A DNA stretch of 64,000 nucleotides. It comes from Volvox africanus. Taxonomy: Eukaryota; Chlorophyta; Chlorophyceae; Chlamydomonadales; Volvocaceae. Positions 33,571 through 44,827 of the stretch are shown piece after piece. Within the stretch, counting starts at the first letter, position 1. Every line of letters starts with the position of its first letter. The position numbers and the translations under genes are program-made. The notes beneath the pieces are model-generated. The model worked only from the letters and a program-made list of their open reading frames with translations. It did no database searches and had not been told where the DNA came from. The stretch lies in contig BSDZ01000016.1 of assembly GCA_030268105.1 (NCBI GenBank), positions 1,247,501 to 1,311,500 on the forward strand. The letters run 5' to 3'.

Positions 33571-36500
33571 TCAGAGAGGTCCGTCCTTAGACTGTGCCCG
33601 CAGCCTAGCTTCATCAAGCAGGGGTTTCATGTCAGGGGTGAAGTTACGTGCCGGTTCCCAGCTATTGTGCTCAGATGAATACCCAGACCATTTAACCAGG
33701 TACTCATGCACATTGCGCTTACGCCTGCCCTTGCCAACACGTCGTGCACGGTAATCTAGGATACGTTCGACAGCATACAGGGTCTGCTTACCCGATAACC
33801 AGGTAGAGGGATTAGCTTCCGTAACAGGAGGGATGCTATCGTTAGCCTCAGGCAGAGTACCCCGATATGGACGTACGAGAGATACATGAAATGTGGGATG
33901 AATGCGTAGGTCAGATGGGAGTTGTAACTCTACAGCCACCGACCCTACCATGCGTACGACAGGATAAGGCCCCACAAAGCGCGGTAATAACTTGCGAGAC
34001 CCATCAGCCAGGGAACGAAGGTTCTTCGTGCTCAACATAACCAGCTGGCCCTTGGTGAACGTGACGTCCTTTTTGGACTTGTTATAATAGTCCATAGCCC
34101 GTTGCTGTGCAGCTTCCAGGCAAGCTTTAGCGTCAGTTAGACGGGACACGAAAGACTTAGCAAACGTTTTTGCAGCTGGAACATTTACGTCCAACTCCCG
34201 CCAAACAGGCAAAGCAGGGTTAAAACCGTAATTCAGGAAAAACGGACTATTACCAACGGACCGGTTAGTAGCATTATTAATGGCAAACTCAGCAGCGGTT
34301 AGGTAGGTATCCCATGCAGTAGGGGTGCGTCCTGCAAAGTTACGGAGCATATCACCCAGGACACGGTTAACACGCTCTGTTTGCCCATCAGATTGGGGGT
34401 GGTAGGCGGTGGACAGGTTCACCCGCATTCCTACCAGAGTCCCCAGGGCGCCCCAAAACTTACTTGCAAATTGAGTGCCGCGGTCAGATACCACGGACTT
34501 GGGGACCCCATGCAAACGTACCACATTGTCGAAAAATAGACGGGCCGTTTGCTCAGCTGTGCAGGATGATGTCGTGGGGGCCAGGTGGACCATCTTGGTG
34601 AAACGGTCGACCAGGACCAGCACGGCATCGTATCCTCCCTCAGTTTTGGGCAGCGCAACAATAAAGTCCATAGGGACGCTTTCCCACGGAGCGTCAGGAA
34701 TAGGAAGAGGTTGGAGATGCCCATGTGCTTTACCAGACTGGGCCTTATTGCGCTGGCACAGGTCGCAACAGAGGACATAATTTTCGGTGTCCTTAGCCAT
34801 GCGGGGCCACCAGAACTGACGCCGCAAAAGCTCTAGTAACCGCGTGCAGCCAGGATGCCCAGCAAGAGGGCCGTCATGAAAACGTGAGAGAAGTTCACGA
34901 CGTAATGAATCGTCGTTAGGTACGACAATCTGACGGTGGGGTCCTTCCGATCGGATCCATAAGCCATGCTCCTGTACCAAGTGCCCCGTGTTGTTGTGAA
35001 TTGTGAACCACGGGTCGGCTGCATAAGCCTGTTTCAAGCGCTTGGTAAAATCGGAGGGCACGAAGTTAGGTTTTGCCTGAGACCTACTCCGTGTGCTTAC
35101 CGCCAGAATGGCTGCATGCAGTGAGGGGTGCCTACTGAGAGCATCAGCTATGTTAAGTGAGCCGCTCAGGTACTCCCAATCAAAGTTAAACCGTGCCAGG
35201 TATTCCATCCAGCGGGCCTGGCGTCGGTTAAGGGAGGGCACACCTTGCAGAAACGTAAGGGGTTTGTGATCAGTCTTGAGGGCAAAAGGCCGGCCCTCAA
35301 GGTAACATCGCCATTCCTTCAAGGCATGTAGGACCGCCAGAAATTCCTGTTCCCCAGTGGTATAACGGGTTTCAGCCCCCGAAAACTTCTTACTCGTGTA
35401 TGCAATGGGGCGTCCCTGCTGCAACAGAACTGCCCCCATCCCATGTATAGATGCATCAGTTATGACCTCTACACGGAACGGCAATGAGTAGTCAGGGAAG
35501 TGCAGGATAATATCATCAGAGATAGCACGCTTCAAAGCATCAAAAGCTTCTTGGCATGCGGGGGTCCAGGCCTCAGGTGAAGAGAAGGCTCCCTTACGTG
35601 TGAGGTTTGTTAGCGGTGCAGCAATGACTGAGTAGCGCTCTATGAACTTACGAAAGTAGTTGGTCAGGCCCAAAAACTTACGCAGTTCCTGAAGGTTGGA
35701 GGGCACTGGCCAATCCCGAACAACAGCAGTTTTCCGGGGGTCCATCTGTATGCCACCCTGAGACACTATATGCCCCAGATACTCCACCTGTGGTTGTGCC
35801 CAGTGGCACTTAGAACGCTTAGCATACAGCTGCTCACGCCGCAGAACCTCAAAGACCAGGAGGAGGTGTTGTATGTGCTCCTCACGGGTCTTTGAAAACA
35901 CCAGGATATCGTCCAGATAACAGATGACGAATTTGTCGATGTATGGCCTGAAGATGCGGTCCATGACGGCTTGGAACGTTGCAGGGGCGTTCGTCAGTCC
36001 GAAACTAAGGACGGTATATTCAAAATGGCCAAACGGCGTACGGAAAGCCGTTTTAGGGATGTCAGAGTCTGCTATACGAATCTGATTATACCCCTGCTGG
36101 AGGTCAATAGAGCTAAAGAATGCAGAATCTTTTAGCTTATCCAGCAGATCATCGACACGTGGGAGGGGGTAACGGTTCTTAACTGTTGCGGCATTTAACC
36201 CCCTATAGTCAATGCACATTCTCAGAGTCCCATCCTTCTTTCCCACAAACAGAATAGGGGCGGAGTATGGGGATGTGCTTGGCCGTATCATACCTCTTTT
36301 CAGCAGCTCAGTAACCTGTCGTTTGACCTCGTCCAGCTCCAAGGGGCTTAGCCGATACATGGGGCGGGAAACGGGTACTGCACCAGGCACCAAAGGTATG
36401 GTGTGATCCACAGGCCGCATTGGAGGCTTACCAGGGACCTCCTGGAATATATCTGCATATTCCTGTAACAGGGCCTCAAGCTCAGGGTCAGTGGCATCAG

Positions 36501-37641
36501 CTGGGATAGAAGTTGCATTCAGGTGCAACTTGGGCCGTACTAGTAAAGCATGGGCCCCCTTGCGAATCATGCGAACTGCTGCTTTTCTGCCAACAACTTC
36601 AGGTTCAGTGTGCTGACAGATAGCAGTGGTTGCATAATTAAAGCAAGGCGCAGGTGTCATCTGATCTGGTGGCTGTCCGGCAGTAGTAAAGGGTACCTTG
36701 CAGACTAGATTCCCCTTGCGCAGGCGCAAAGATTTAGCCTCATAGTCAAGGACAGCCCCATACTGTGCTAGCGTGGAAGAACCCAAGATATACGTGGCAG
36801 CGTCAGTTAGCTCAGGCAACACGTATGGGCGGACATTTAACCTTAAAGGACCTGCAGATAGACGAAGATTAACCTGCCCCAAGATAGCCTGCTTACCCCC
36901 ATCAGCAAGGGTAACTTCTGACCAGGAGCATGGGCTAGGTTTCAGGCCAAGCTGCGTAACCACTGAAGCCGAAATGAAATCATCACTGGCTCCAGAGTCG
37001 GCTAGGGCGGTGAACGTACGACCTGCCGTACTTATGGTGATCAGAGGTACGCCAGCACCTATCAGGGCAGCAGCTTTAGGCAAGCAGAGAACTGAAATAC
37101 AGGGTTCAGTCTCAGGCAAGCCCTCCTGAACCGGTTTAGGAGCAGCAAACCAGACGTCAACAGAGTATGGGCTTCCAGGGAGCTGAACGACCTCACCTGC
37201 CATATCAAGGCTATGGAAAAGAGCCGTCCCTGGATTAAACCTTAAGACCCGTTGCATTCCCGACAGAAAAGAAGGGTTGTGTCAGGACACATACTCAGGC
37301 AGCAAGATGCATGCTGAGGTATCAGGGTGTTGACGTTTGCATGCCCTAAAGTGAGCTAATTGCTTCTGTAGCTCGCAGAGTGAAGAGGGAGTGAACAAGA
37401 TAGTATGCCCACCCAAGTTAGCGGAGGATAGGGGGCGACCTTGAGGCTCAAACAGATTACAAAAGCCATCAAAGCCGGCACGGATAGTTCGTGCATCAAA
37501 AGAAAAACGTCTCCCTATCACCTGCTCCACTTGGTTTAAAACAGAGGGCAAAAGAGCCCGTACTGCACGGCACTTTGCTACCATCTGGCCCACAGCAAAG
37601 ACCCCAGGTGGTGATCCCTCTATACCAGCCTGGGCAAGTTC
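33571..37641 (-). pseudogene. pol: B1 pol, one nonsense codon in pre-protease domain
   Basis: Near-identical to the B2 pol at 38589. The frame 37257-33571 (1228 codons) is open from the end of the pre-protease domain through PR (ALADSGASDDF), RT (YLDDILVFS), RNase H, IN (CDLCQRNK, SDRGTQF, HPQSDGQTER) and chromodomain. Upstream, 37593-37282 is the start of pol, stopped by TGA at 37284-37282 where B2 has CGA; the adjacent CGC is CAC. Both are CpG transitions. It is therefore probably a recently dead copy. Confidence 0.93.
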
Positions 37642-38221
37642 CTAGTGGTCCTTACCCTTATTTTTCTCCGCCCCCAGCATTGGGCAGGAGTCAACCCTAT
37701 GTTGGTCGGAACCGCAACGGAGGCACATCCCATGTTGTTTACGAAAATGGAACTCCCGTCTAGTACATTTGAATGTGGTTAAATATTCCGCTAGGTTCTG
37801 CTTGGGCCCCTTCTTCTGCACGTGGCCCCCTTTTGGGGCCAAGTGCCTCCCCTGCTGTCCGCCGCCCCTCTTAGACTTACCGGCGCCCTTAACCTGCCGC
37901 GGCTGATCCTCGTGCCCGGTGATGCCTGGACGAACGGATGCAGCCCGCGGTTTTTTGGTCGGGGGCGCCGGGGTCTCCTCGTCAGGGTCGTCGCAGGCCA
38001 TGTCCTGTACCGACAGCATGTTCATTTTGGGACGGGCCAGTTTGTCAGATTCCCGTCGGGCCAGTAACCTAAGTTCAGCTCCCAGGGAGAACTGAACCAA
38101 GTCTGTATATGACTTAAAGGTTTTACCCGACAGGTCAGTTGCACAGTCCCCACTAAGGTCGGATGAGAGGCCCTGCTGAAACCAAAACACACGCTCACTA
38201 TCAGACAGGTCCGCAATGGGC
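37642..38221 (-). pseudogene. gag: B1 gag, C-terminal fragment
   Basis: Residues from IADLSDSERVFWFQQGL to the zinc knuckle CLRCGSDQHRVDSC and the UAG (37642-37644). It is cut upstream at 38221, precisely where the B2 LTR starts, so the missing N-terminal part and leader of B1 were lost. Confidence 0.9.
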
Positions 38222-38519
38222 TGTTGTATATGGTACCCACGAAGGGTGGTATCAAAAGATACCGGTTGTTGTGCCAGAGCCCGATTAAGTAGAGCCGCCG
38301 ACTAGGTCGTACTTGAGAGACCATAAGGCCTCGAACCGGGCGTGACCTTCAGAAGTCGGTTAGTATTGGTCGTCGACAGCCGAGACCAAATCCACAAATC
38401 GAATGCCAGATGGAAACATGAAACAGTTAATATGATAATTAAATATATTATATTATAAAATAATAAACAGATAATTATTATATCTTAATGAATTACCGAA
38501 ATGCATTAAGGATACAACA
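38222..38519 (-). repeat. B2 3' LTR with 125-bp deletion
   Basis: 298 bp versus 423 bp elsewhere. The deletion runs from AGAAGTC to GGAAGTC, leaving one GAAGTC, i.e. microhomology-mediated. It removes the CCATTTACC/GGTAAATGG inverted repeat. Confidence 0.92.
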
Positions 38520-38588
38520 ATTGTTCCCCCTCTAGATGCAGCGTCCCGATGCATAAGAAGAGAGCAGACAGGTTGAAGTAGGACAGCG

Positions 38589-41500
38589 TCAGAGAGGTCC
38601 GTCCTTAGACTGTGCCCGCAGCCTAGCTTCATCAAGCAGGGGTTTCATGTCAGGGGTGAAGTTACGTGCCGGTTCCCAGCTATTGTGCTCAGATGAATAC
38701 CCAGACCATTTAACCAGGTACTCATGCACATTGCGCTTACGCCTGCCCTTGCCAACACGTCGTGCACGGTAATCTAGGATACGTTCGACAGCATACAGGG
38801 TCTGCTTACCCGATAACCAGGTAGAGGGATTAGCTTCCGTAACAGGAGGGATGCTATCGTTAGCCTCAGGCAGAGTACCCCGATATGGACGTACGAGAGA
38901 TACATGAAATGTGGGATGAATGCGTAGGTCAGATGGGAGTTGTAACTCTACAGCCACCGACCCTACCATGCGTACGACAGGATAAGGCCCCACAAAGCGC
39001 GGTAATAACTTGCGAGACCCATCAGCCAGGGAACGAAGGTTCTTCGTGCTCAACATAACCAGCTGGCCCTTGGTGAACGTGACGTCCTTTTTGGACTTGT
39101 TATAATAGTCCATAGCCCGTTGCTGTGCAGCTTCCAGGCAAGCTTTAGCGTCAGTTAGACGGGACACGAAAGACTTAGCAAACGTTTTTGCAGCTGGAAC
39201 ATTTACGTCCAACTCCCGCCAAACAGGCAAAGCAGGGTTAAAACCGTAATTCAGGAAAAACGGACTATTACCAACGGACCGGTTAGTAGCATTATTAATG
39301 GCAAACTCAGCAGCGGTTAGGTAGGTATCCCATGCAGTAGGGGTGCGTCCTGCAAAGTTACGGAGCATATCACCCAGGACACGGTTAACACGCTCTGTTT
39401 GCCCATCAGATTGGGGGTGGTAGGCGGTGGACAGGTTCACCCGCATTCCTACCAGAGTCCCCAGGGCGCCCCAAAACTTACTTGCAAATTGAGTGCCGCG
39501 GTCAGATACCACGGACTTGGGGACCCCATGCAAACGTACCACATTGTCGAAAAATAGACGGGCCGTTTGCTCAGCTGTGCAGGATGATGTCGTGGGGGCC
39601 AGGTGGACCATCTTGGTGAAACGGTCGACCAGGACCAGCACGGCATCGTATCCTCCCTCAGTTTTGGGCAGCGCAACAATAAAGTCCATAGGGACGCTTT
39701 CCCACGGAGCGTCAGGAATAGGAAGAGGTTGGAGATGCCCATGTGCTTTACCAGACTGGGCCTTATTGCGCTGGCACAGGTCGCAACAGAGGACATAATT
39801 TTCGGTGTCCTTAGCCATGCGGGGCCACCAGAACTGACGCCGCAAAAGCTCTAGTAACCGCGTGCAGCCAGGATGCCCAGCAAGAGGGCCGTCATGAAAA
39901 CGTGAGAGAAGTTCACGACGTAATGAATCGTCGTTAGGTACGACAATCTGACGGTGGGATCCTTCCGATCGGATCCATAAGCCATGCTCCTGTACCAAGT
40001 GCCCCGTGTTGTTGTGAATTGTGAACCACGGGTCGGCTGCATAAGCCTGTTTCAAGCGCTTGGTAAAATCGGAGGGCACGAAGTTAGGTTTTGCCTGAGA
40101 CCTACTCCGTGTGCTTACCGCCAGAATGGCTGCATGCAGTGAGGGGTGCCTACTGAGAGCATCAGCTATGTTAAGTGAGCCGCTCAGGTACTCCCAATCA
40201 AAGTTAAACCGTGCCAGGTATTCCATCCAGCGGGCCTGGCGTCGGTTAAGGGAGGGCACACCTTGCAGAAACGTAAGGGGTTTGTGATCAGTCTTGAGGG
40301 CAAAAGGCCGGCCCTCAAGGTAACATCGCCATTCCTTCAAGGCATGTAGGACCGCCAGAAATTCCTGTTCCCCAGTGGTATAACGGGTTTCAGCCCCCGA
40401 AAACTTCTTACTCGTGTATGCAATGGGGCGTCCCTGCTGCAACAGAACTGCCCCCATCCCATGTATAGATGCATCAGTTATGACCTCTACACGGAACGGC
40501 AATGAGTAGTCAGGGAAGTGCAGGATAATATCATCAGAGATAGCACGCTTCAAAGCATCAAAAGCTTCTTGGCATGCGGGGGTCCAGGCCTCAGGTGAAG
40601 AGAAGGCTCCCTTACGTGTGAGGTTTGTTAGCGGTGCAGCAATGACTGAGTAGCGCTCTATGAACTTACGAAAGTAGTTGGTCAGGCCCAAAAACTTACG
40701 CAGTTCCTGAAGGTTGGAGGGCACTGGCCAATCCCGAACAACAGCAGTTTTCCGGGGGTCCATCTGTATGCCACCCTGAGACACTATATGCCCCAGATAC
40801 TCCACCTGTGGTTGTGCCCAGTGGCACTTAGAACGCTTAGCATACAGCTGCTCACGCCGCAGAACCTCAAAGACCAGGCGGAGGTGTTGTATGTGCTCCT
40901 CACGGGTCTTTGAAAACACCAGGATATCGTCCAGATAACAGATGACGAATTTGTCGATGTATGGCCTGAAGATGCGGTCCATGACGGCTTGGAACGTTGC
41001 AGGGGCGTTCGTCAGTCCGAAACTAAGGACGGTATATTCAAAATGGCCAAACGGCGTACGGAAAGCCGTTTTAGGGATGTCAGATTCTGCTATACGAATC
41101 TGATTATACCCCTGCTGGAGGTCAATAGAGCTAAAGAATGCAGAATCTTTTAGCTTATCCAGCAGATCATCGACACGTGGGAGGGGGTAACGGTTCTTAA
41201 CTGTTGCGGCATTTAACCCCCTATAGTCAATGCACATTCTCAGAGTCCCATCCTTCTTTCCCACAAACAGAATAGGGGCGGAGTATGGGGATGTGCTTGG
41301 CCGTATCATACCTTTTTTCAGCAGCTCAGTAACCTGTCGTTTGACCTCGTCCAGCTCCAAGGGGCTTAGCCGATACATGGGGCGGGAAACGGGTACTGCA
41401 CCAGGCACCAAAGGTATGGTGTGATCCACAGGCCGCATTGGAGGCTTACCAGGGACCTCCTGGAATATATCTGCATATTCCTGTAACAGGGCCTCAAGCT

Positions 41501-42659
41501 CAGGGTCAGTGGCATCAGCTGGGATAGAAGTTGCATTCAGGTACAACTTGGGCCGTACTAGTAAAGCATGGGCCCCCTTGCGAATCATGCGAACTGCTGC
41601 TTTCCTGCCAACAACTTCAGGTTCAGTGTGCTGACAGATAGCAGTGGTTGCATAATTAAAGCAAGGCGCAGGTGTCATCTGATCTGGTGGCTGTCCGGCA
41701 GTAGTAAAGGGTACCTTGCAGACTAGATTCCCCTTGCGCAGGCGCAAAGATTTAGCCTCATAGTCAAGGACAGCCCCATACTGTGCTAGCGTGGAAGAAC
41801 CCAAGATATACGTGGCAGCGTCAGTTAGCTCAGGCAACACGTATGGGCGGACATTTAACCTTAAAGGACCTGCAGATAGACGAAGATTAACCTGCCCCAA
41901 GATAGCCTGCTTACCCCCATCAGCAAGGGTAACTTCTGACCAGGAGCATGGGCTAGGTTTCAGGCCAAGCTGCGTAACCACTGAAGCCGAAATGAAATCA
42001 TCACTGGCTCCAGAGTCGGCTAGGGCGGTGAACGTACGACCTGCCGTACTTACGGTGATCAGAGGTACGCCAGCACCTATCAGGGCAGCAGCTTTAGGCA
42101 AGCAGAGAACTGAAATACAGGGTTCAGTCTCAGGCAAGCCCTCCTGAACCGATTTAGGAGCAGCAAACCAGACGTCAACAGAGTATGGGCTTCCAGGGAG
42201 TTGAACAACCTCACCTGCCATATCAAGGCTATGGAAAAGAGCCGTCCCTGGATTAAACCTTAAGACCCGTTGCATTCCCGACAGAAAAGAAGGGTTGCGT
42301 CGGGACACATACTCAGGCAGCAAGATGCATGCTGAGGTATCAGGGTGTTGACGTTTGCATGCCCTAAAGAGAGCTAATTGCTTCTGTAGCTCGCAGAGTG
42401 AAGAGGGAGTGAACAAGATAGTATGCCCACCCAAGTTAGCGGAGGATAGGGGGCGACCTTGAGGCTCAAACAGATTACAAAAGCCATCAAAGCCGGCACG
42501 GACAGTTCGTGCATCAAAAGAAAAACGTCTCCCTATCACCTGCTCCACTTGGTTTAAAACAGAGGGCAAAAGAGCCCGTACTGCACGGCACTTTGCTACC
42601 ATCTGGCCCACAGCAAAGACCCCAGGTGGTGATCCCTCTATACCAGCCTGGGCAAGTTC
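38589..42659 (-). CDS. pol: B2 Pol polyprotein, intact
   Basis: 1340 codons from the first ATG (42611), plus 16 in-frame codons back to the gag UAG. Approximate residues from that Met: 1-155 unidentified pre-protease domain (FSFDAR, CNLFEP, ILFTPSSL, CILLPEY, YSVDVWFAAP); protease DSG at 199-201; RT ~400-600 with YLDD at 559-562; RNase H ~670-790; integrase zinc finger ~895-940 (CDLCQRNK); catalytic core with MDFIVALPK, SDRGTQF and HPQSDGQTER; GPYPVV; chromodomain near the C-terminus ([27 protein letters not shown]). All catalytic residues I can check are present. The chromodomain aromatic cage suggests binding to methylated histone H3. Confidence 0.95.
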   Translation of the reverse strand, partial: ELAQAGIEGSPPGVFAVGQMVAKCRAVRALLPSVLNQVEQVIGRRFSFDARTVRAGFDGFCNLFEPQGRPLSSANLGGHTILFTPSSLCELQKQLALFRACKRQHPDTSACILLPEYVSRRNPSFLSGMQRVLRFNPGTALFHSLDMAGEVVQLPGSPYSVDVWFAAPKSVQEGLPETEPCISVLCLPKAAALIGAGVPLITVSTAGRTFTALADSGASDDFISASVVTQLGLKPSPCSWSEVTLADGGKQAILGQVNLRLSAGPLRLNVRPYVLPELTDAATYILGSSTLAQYGAVLDYEAKSLRLRKGNLVCKVPFTTAGQPPDQMTPAPCFNYATTAICQHTEPEVVGRKAAVRMIRKGAHALLVRPKLYLNATSIPADATDPELEALLQEYADIFQEVPGKPPMRPVDHTIPLVPGAVPVSRPMYRLSPLELDEVKRQVTELLKKGMIRPSTSPYSAPILFVGKKDGTLRMCIDYRGLNAATVKNRYPLPRVDDLLDKLKDSAFFSSIDLQQGYNQIRIAESDIPKTAFRTPFGHFEYTVLSFGLTNAPATFQAVMDRIFRPYIDKFVICYLDDILVFSKTREEHIQHLRLVFEVLRREQLYAKRSKCHWAQPQVEYLGHIVSQGGIQMDPRKTAVVRDWPVPSNLQELRKFLGLTNYFRKFIERYSVIAAPLTNLTRKGAFSSPEAWTPACQEAFDALKRAISDDIILHFPDYSLPFRVEVITDASIHGMGAVLLQQGRPIAYTSKKFSGAETRYTTGEQEFLAVLHALKEWRCYLEGRPFALKTDHKPLTFLQGVPSLNRRQARWMEYLARFNFDWEYLSGSLNIADALSRHPSLHAAILAVSTRSRSQAKPNFVPSDFTKRLKQAYAADPWFTIHNNTGHLVQEHGLWIRSEGSHRQIVVPNDDSLRRELLSRFHDGPLAGHPGCTRLLELLRRQFWWPRMAKDTENYVLCCDLCQRNKAQSGKAHGHLQPLPIPDAPWESVPMDFIVALPKTEGGYDAVLVLVDRFTKMVHLAPTTSSCTAEQTARLFFDNVVRLHGVPKSVVSDRGTQFASKFWGALGTLVGMRVNLSTAYHPQSDGQTERVNRVLGDMLRNFAGRTPTAWDTYLTAAEFAINNATNRSVGNSPFFLNYGFNPALPVWRELDVNVPAAKTFAKSFVSRLTDAKACLEAAQQRAMDYYNKSKKDVTFTKGQLVMLSTKNLRSLADGSRKLLPRFVGPYPVVRMVGSVAVELQLPSDLRIHPTFHVSLVRPYRGTLPEANDSIPPVTEANPSTWLSGKQTLYAVERILDYRARRVGKGRRKRNVHEYLVKWSGYSSEHNSWEPARNFTPDMKPLLDEARLRAQSKDGPL

Positions 42660-42662
42660 CTA
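42621..42662 (-). promoter_or_regulatory. B2 gag-pol readthrough signal (UAG + 10-bp hairpin)
   Basis: UAG at 42662-42660, in frame with pol. A 7-nt spacer (GAACTTG) is followed by CCCAGG, one bulged C, TGGT, an 11-nt loop, ACCA, CCTGGG (to 42621): a 6+4-bp stem. Family A has the same CTTG-CCC start and 7-nt spacing with a different stem sequence. B1 keeps the same element at 37603-37644. Programmed readthrough is inferred. Confidence 0.7.
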
Positions 42663-44039
42663 GTGGTCCTTACCCTTATTTTTCTCCGCCCCCAGCATTG
42701 GGCAGGAGTCAACCCTATGTTGGTCGGAACCGCAACGGAGGCACATCCCATGTTGTTTACGAAAATGGAACTCCCGTCTAGTACATTTGAATGTGGTTAA
42801 ATATTCCGCTAGGTTCTGCTTGGGCCCCTTCTTCTGCACGTGGCCCCCTTTTGGGGCCAAGTGCCTCCCCTGCTGTCCGCCGCCCCTCTTAGACTTACCG
42901 GCGCCCTTAACCTGCCGCGGCTGATCCTCGTGCCCGGTGATGCCTGGACGAACGGATGCAGCCCGCGGTTTTTTGGTCGGGGGCGCCGGGGTCTCCTCGT
43001 CAGGGTCGTCGCAGGCCATGTCCTGTACCGACAGCATGTTCATTTTGGGACGGGCCAGTTTGTCAGATTCCCGTCGGGCCAGTAACCTAAGTTCAGCTCC
43101 CAGGGAGAACTGAACCAAGTCTGTATATGACTTAAAGGTTTTACCCGACAGGTCAGTTGCACAGTCCCCACTAAGGTCGGATGAGAGGCCCTGCTGAAAC
43201 CAAAACACACGCTCACTATCAGACAGGTCCGCAATGGGCGTGACAAGAGCCTCAAAGCGGCTCTGATAGGCAGAGACAGTTTCTCCAGGGCGCATGCGAT
43301 ATTTGCCAGCATTTAATTTCAGGCGTGCCTCAGTGTCACGTGACTGGACCTGGGGTGCAAAACGGACAAGCAGTGCTTCTAGCAGTTCCTCAGATGTATA
43401 GGAATCCCTTGCGTTAGTCCATTGATCGTGCCATAATCTTGCCGCGCCTTCAAAGGCAGTGGCCAAGAAAAGACGGCGCGTAGAGTCCTGTTGACCCCCA
43501 CGGGCTGTGGCAAAGTAGTTCCTAACATTACGGACAAAGGCCCGTGTTAGAGGCGCAGCAACTCGTCCTAAATCAGAAAGCTTAACATCCATAGGGATAT
43601 TCAGCTTAGGCACTGCGATCGCTATTTTTATCACCTCGTCCTCATGTCCAGTATGAGGAGGCCCAGGTGGCCTGGAAGAGGTGCCCGCAACAGCAGCACA
43701 AGTTGTTGCGGCAGCAGCGGGAGCCATCCCAGGAATATCCACGGCACCAGGTGTCAAATGGTTTGACACTACAGCAGGGCCATGAACATAAAAAGGGGAT
43801 GGGGCATAAATAGGTGATGTAGGTGCCTCAGGGGATGCTGTGCCGCCTTGCCTGGGAATAGGTGAAGGCTGGTTCGGAAGGTCGATACCACCTGCCACAG
43901 CAGCATTTGGTGGCTGTGTCAACCTAGAGAGCCATTCCCACCTATTCGCTTGGCTAGCATTAGCAGCAATCCGGCCAACAAACTGAAAGGTGTTGGCAGC
44001 AAGAGCCGAGACAGCATTCGCTAAGTTCGAGGCTTGCAT
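42660..44039 (-). CDS. gag: B2 Gag, intact
   Basis: 459 codons from MQASNLANAV. The N-terminal ~130 residues are Ala/Pro-rich; ~150-290 is a retrotransposon capsid domain (IKIAIAVPKLNIP, LWHDQWTNARDSY, LLEALLVRF, YQSRFEALVTPIADLSDSERVFWFQQGL). A Lys/Arg/Gly-rich stretch follows (PPTKKPRA, GKSKRGGGQQGR). The zinc knuckle at 433-446, CLRCGSDQHRVDSC, is the canonical C-X2-C-X4-H-X4-C. It ends at UAG and pol is in the same frame with no frameshift site, so Pol is probably made as a Gag-Pol readthrough product. Confidence 0.94.
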   Translation of the reverse strand: MQASNLANAVSALAANTFQFVGRIAANASQANRWEWLSRLTQPPNAAVAGGIDLPNQPSPIPRQGGTASPEAPTSPIYAPSPFYVHGPAVVSNHLTPGAVDIPGMAPAAAATTCAAVAGTSSRPPGPPHTGHEDEVIKIAIAVPKLNIPMDVKLSDLGRVAAPLTRAFVRNVRNYFATARGGQQDSTRRLFLATAFEGAARLWHDQWTNARDSYTSEELLEALLVRFAPQVQSRDTEARLKLNAGKYRMRPGETVSAYQSRFEALVTPIADLSDSERVFWFQQGLSSDLSGDCATDLSGKTFKSYTDLVQFSLGAELRLLARRESDKLARPKMNMLSVQDMACDDPDEETPAPPTKKPRAASVRPGITGHEDQPRQVKGAGKSKRGGGQQGRHLAPKGGHVQKKGPKQNLAEYLTTFKCTRREFHFRKQHGMCLRCGSDQHRVDSCPMLGAEKNKGKDH

Positions 44040-44827
44040 ATTGTATGCCTGAAAGCCTAACAGATCGAACTGCGAGTGACTGTTCTGGCGAAAGGCAAAG
44101 CAAAGGCAAGGACCAGGGCCTACCCAACGCTTGGATGCCTTCGATGAACTTCAAAAATTTTGAAGTCCGCGCGTGAAGTTGATTTGCGATGGATCGGAGT
44201 GACTGGGCAGAAGTGCCGCTCCGAAGGGTCTGAGGTGTTGACACTGCAGAAGCACTCACGGCGGTTGGAACAAACACAATACCTTTCAAGTAATAGAGAT
44301 ATATATGTATTAGTGAAAGCCGAAGTGAATTCACGAAGTCGACTCCTCGTTGGATTCGATGCGAAGGTACTATCGAACCCGCAACTACAGGGATTCCTCA
44401 GCAAAACTGCAATACAAGTTCTAGATAGAAAGCAGTGTTGCAGGAAGATATTACATAACAGAGAAGGCAGAATTGTCTAGGTCGCGAGCCACGTTGACCG
44501 CGACTAACTTAGAGATTGACTTTAACAGAAAGCACAGCCAAATTCACAGAGAGCAGGTTCTAAGTGTCACTAGACTAATTTCGTGAATATTACAGACCGG
44601 TGGTAGCCGCAGCGAAAATGGCGGCGCTCAGCTCCTCAGGCAATGTCTCCATGTCCAGAGGGATGTCGGCAGGAGGAAGATCGTGGTCGATGTCCATTTA
44701 TAAAAGGGCAGCTTGAGTGGCTTGAGCGCGTTGCGCGGTTAGAGTGGCTTGAGCAGTTACCACAGAAAGACTTGAGAAGGCTTGAACGATTTCAGCGGAA
44801 GACTTGACGAGACGTCCCAGGGAGGAA
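44040..44827 (-). other. B2 leader (5' UTR)
   Basis: About 790 bases between PBS and gag. Overlapping open frames exist on both strands (for example 44160-44480) but show no recognisable features. Nothing else identified. Confidence 0.7.
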
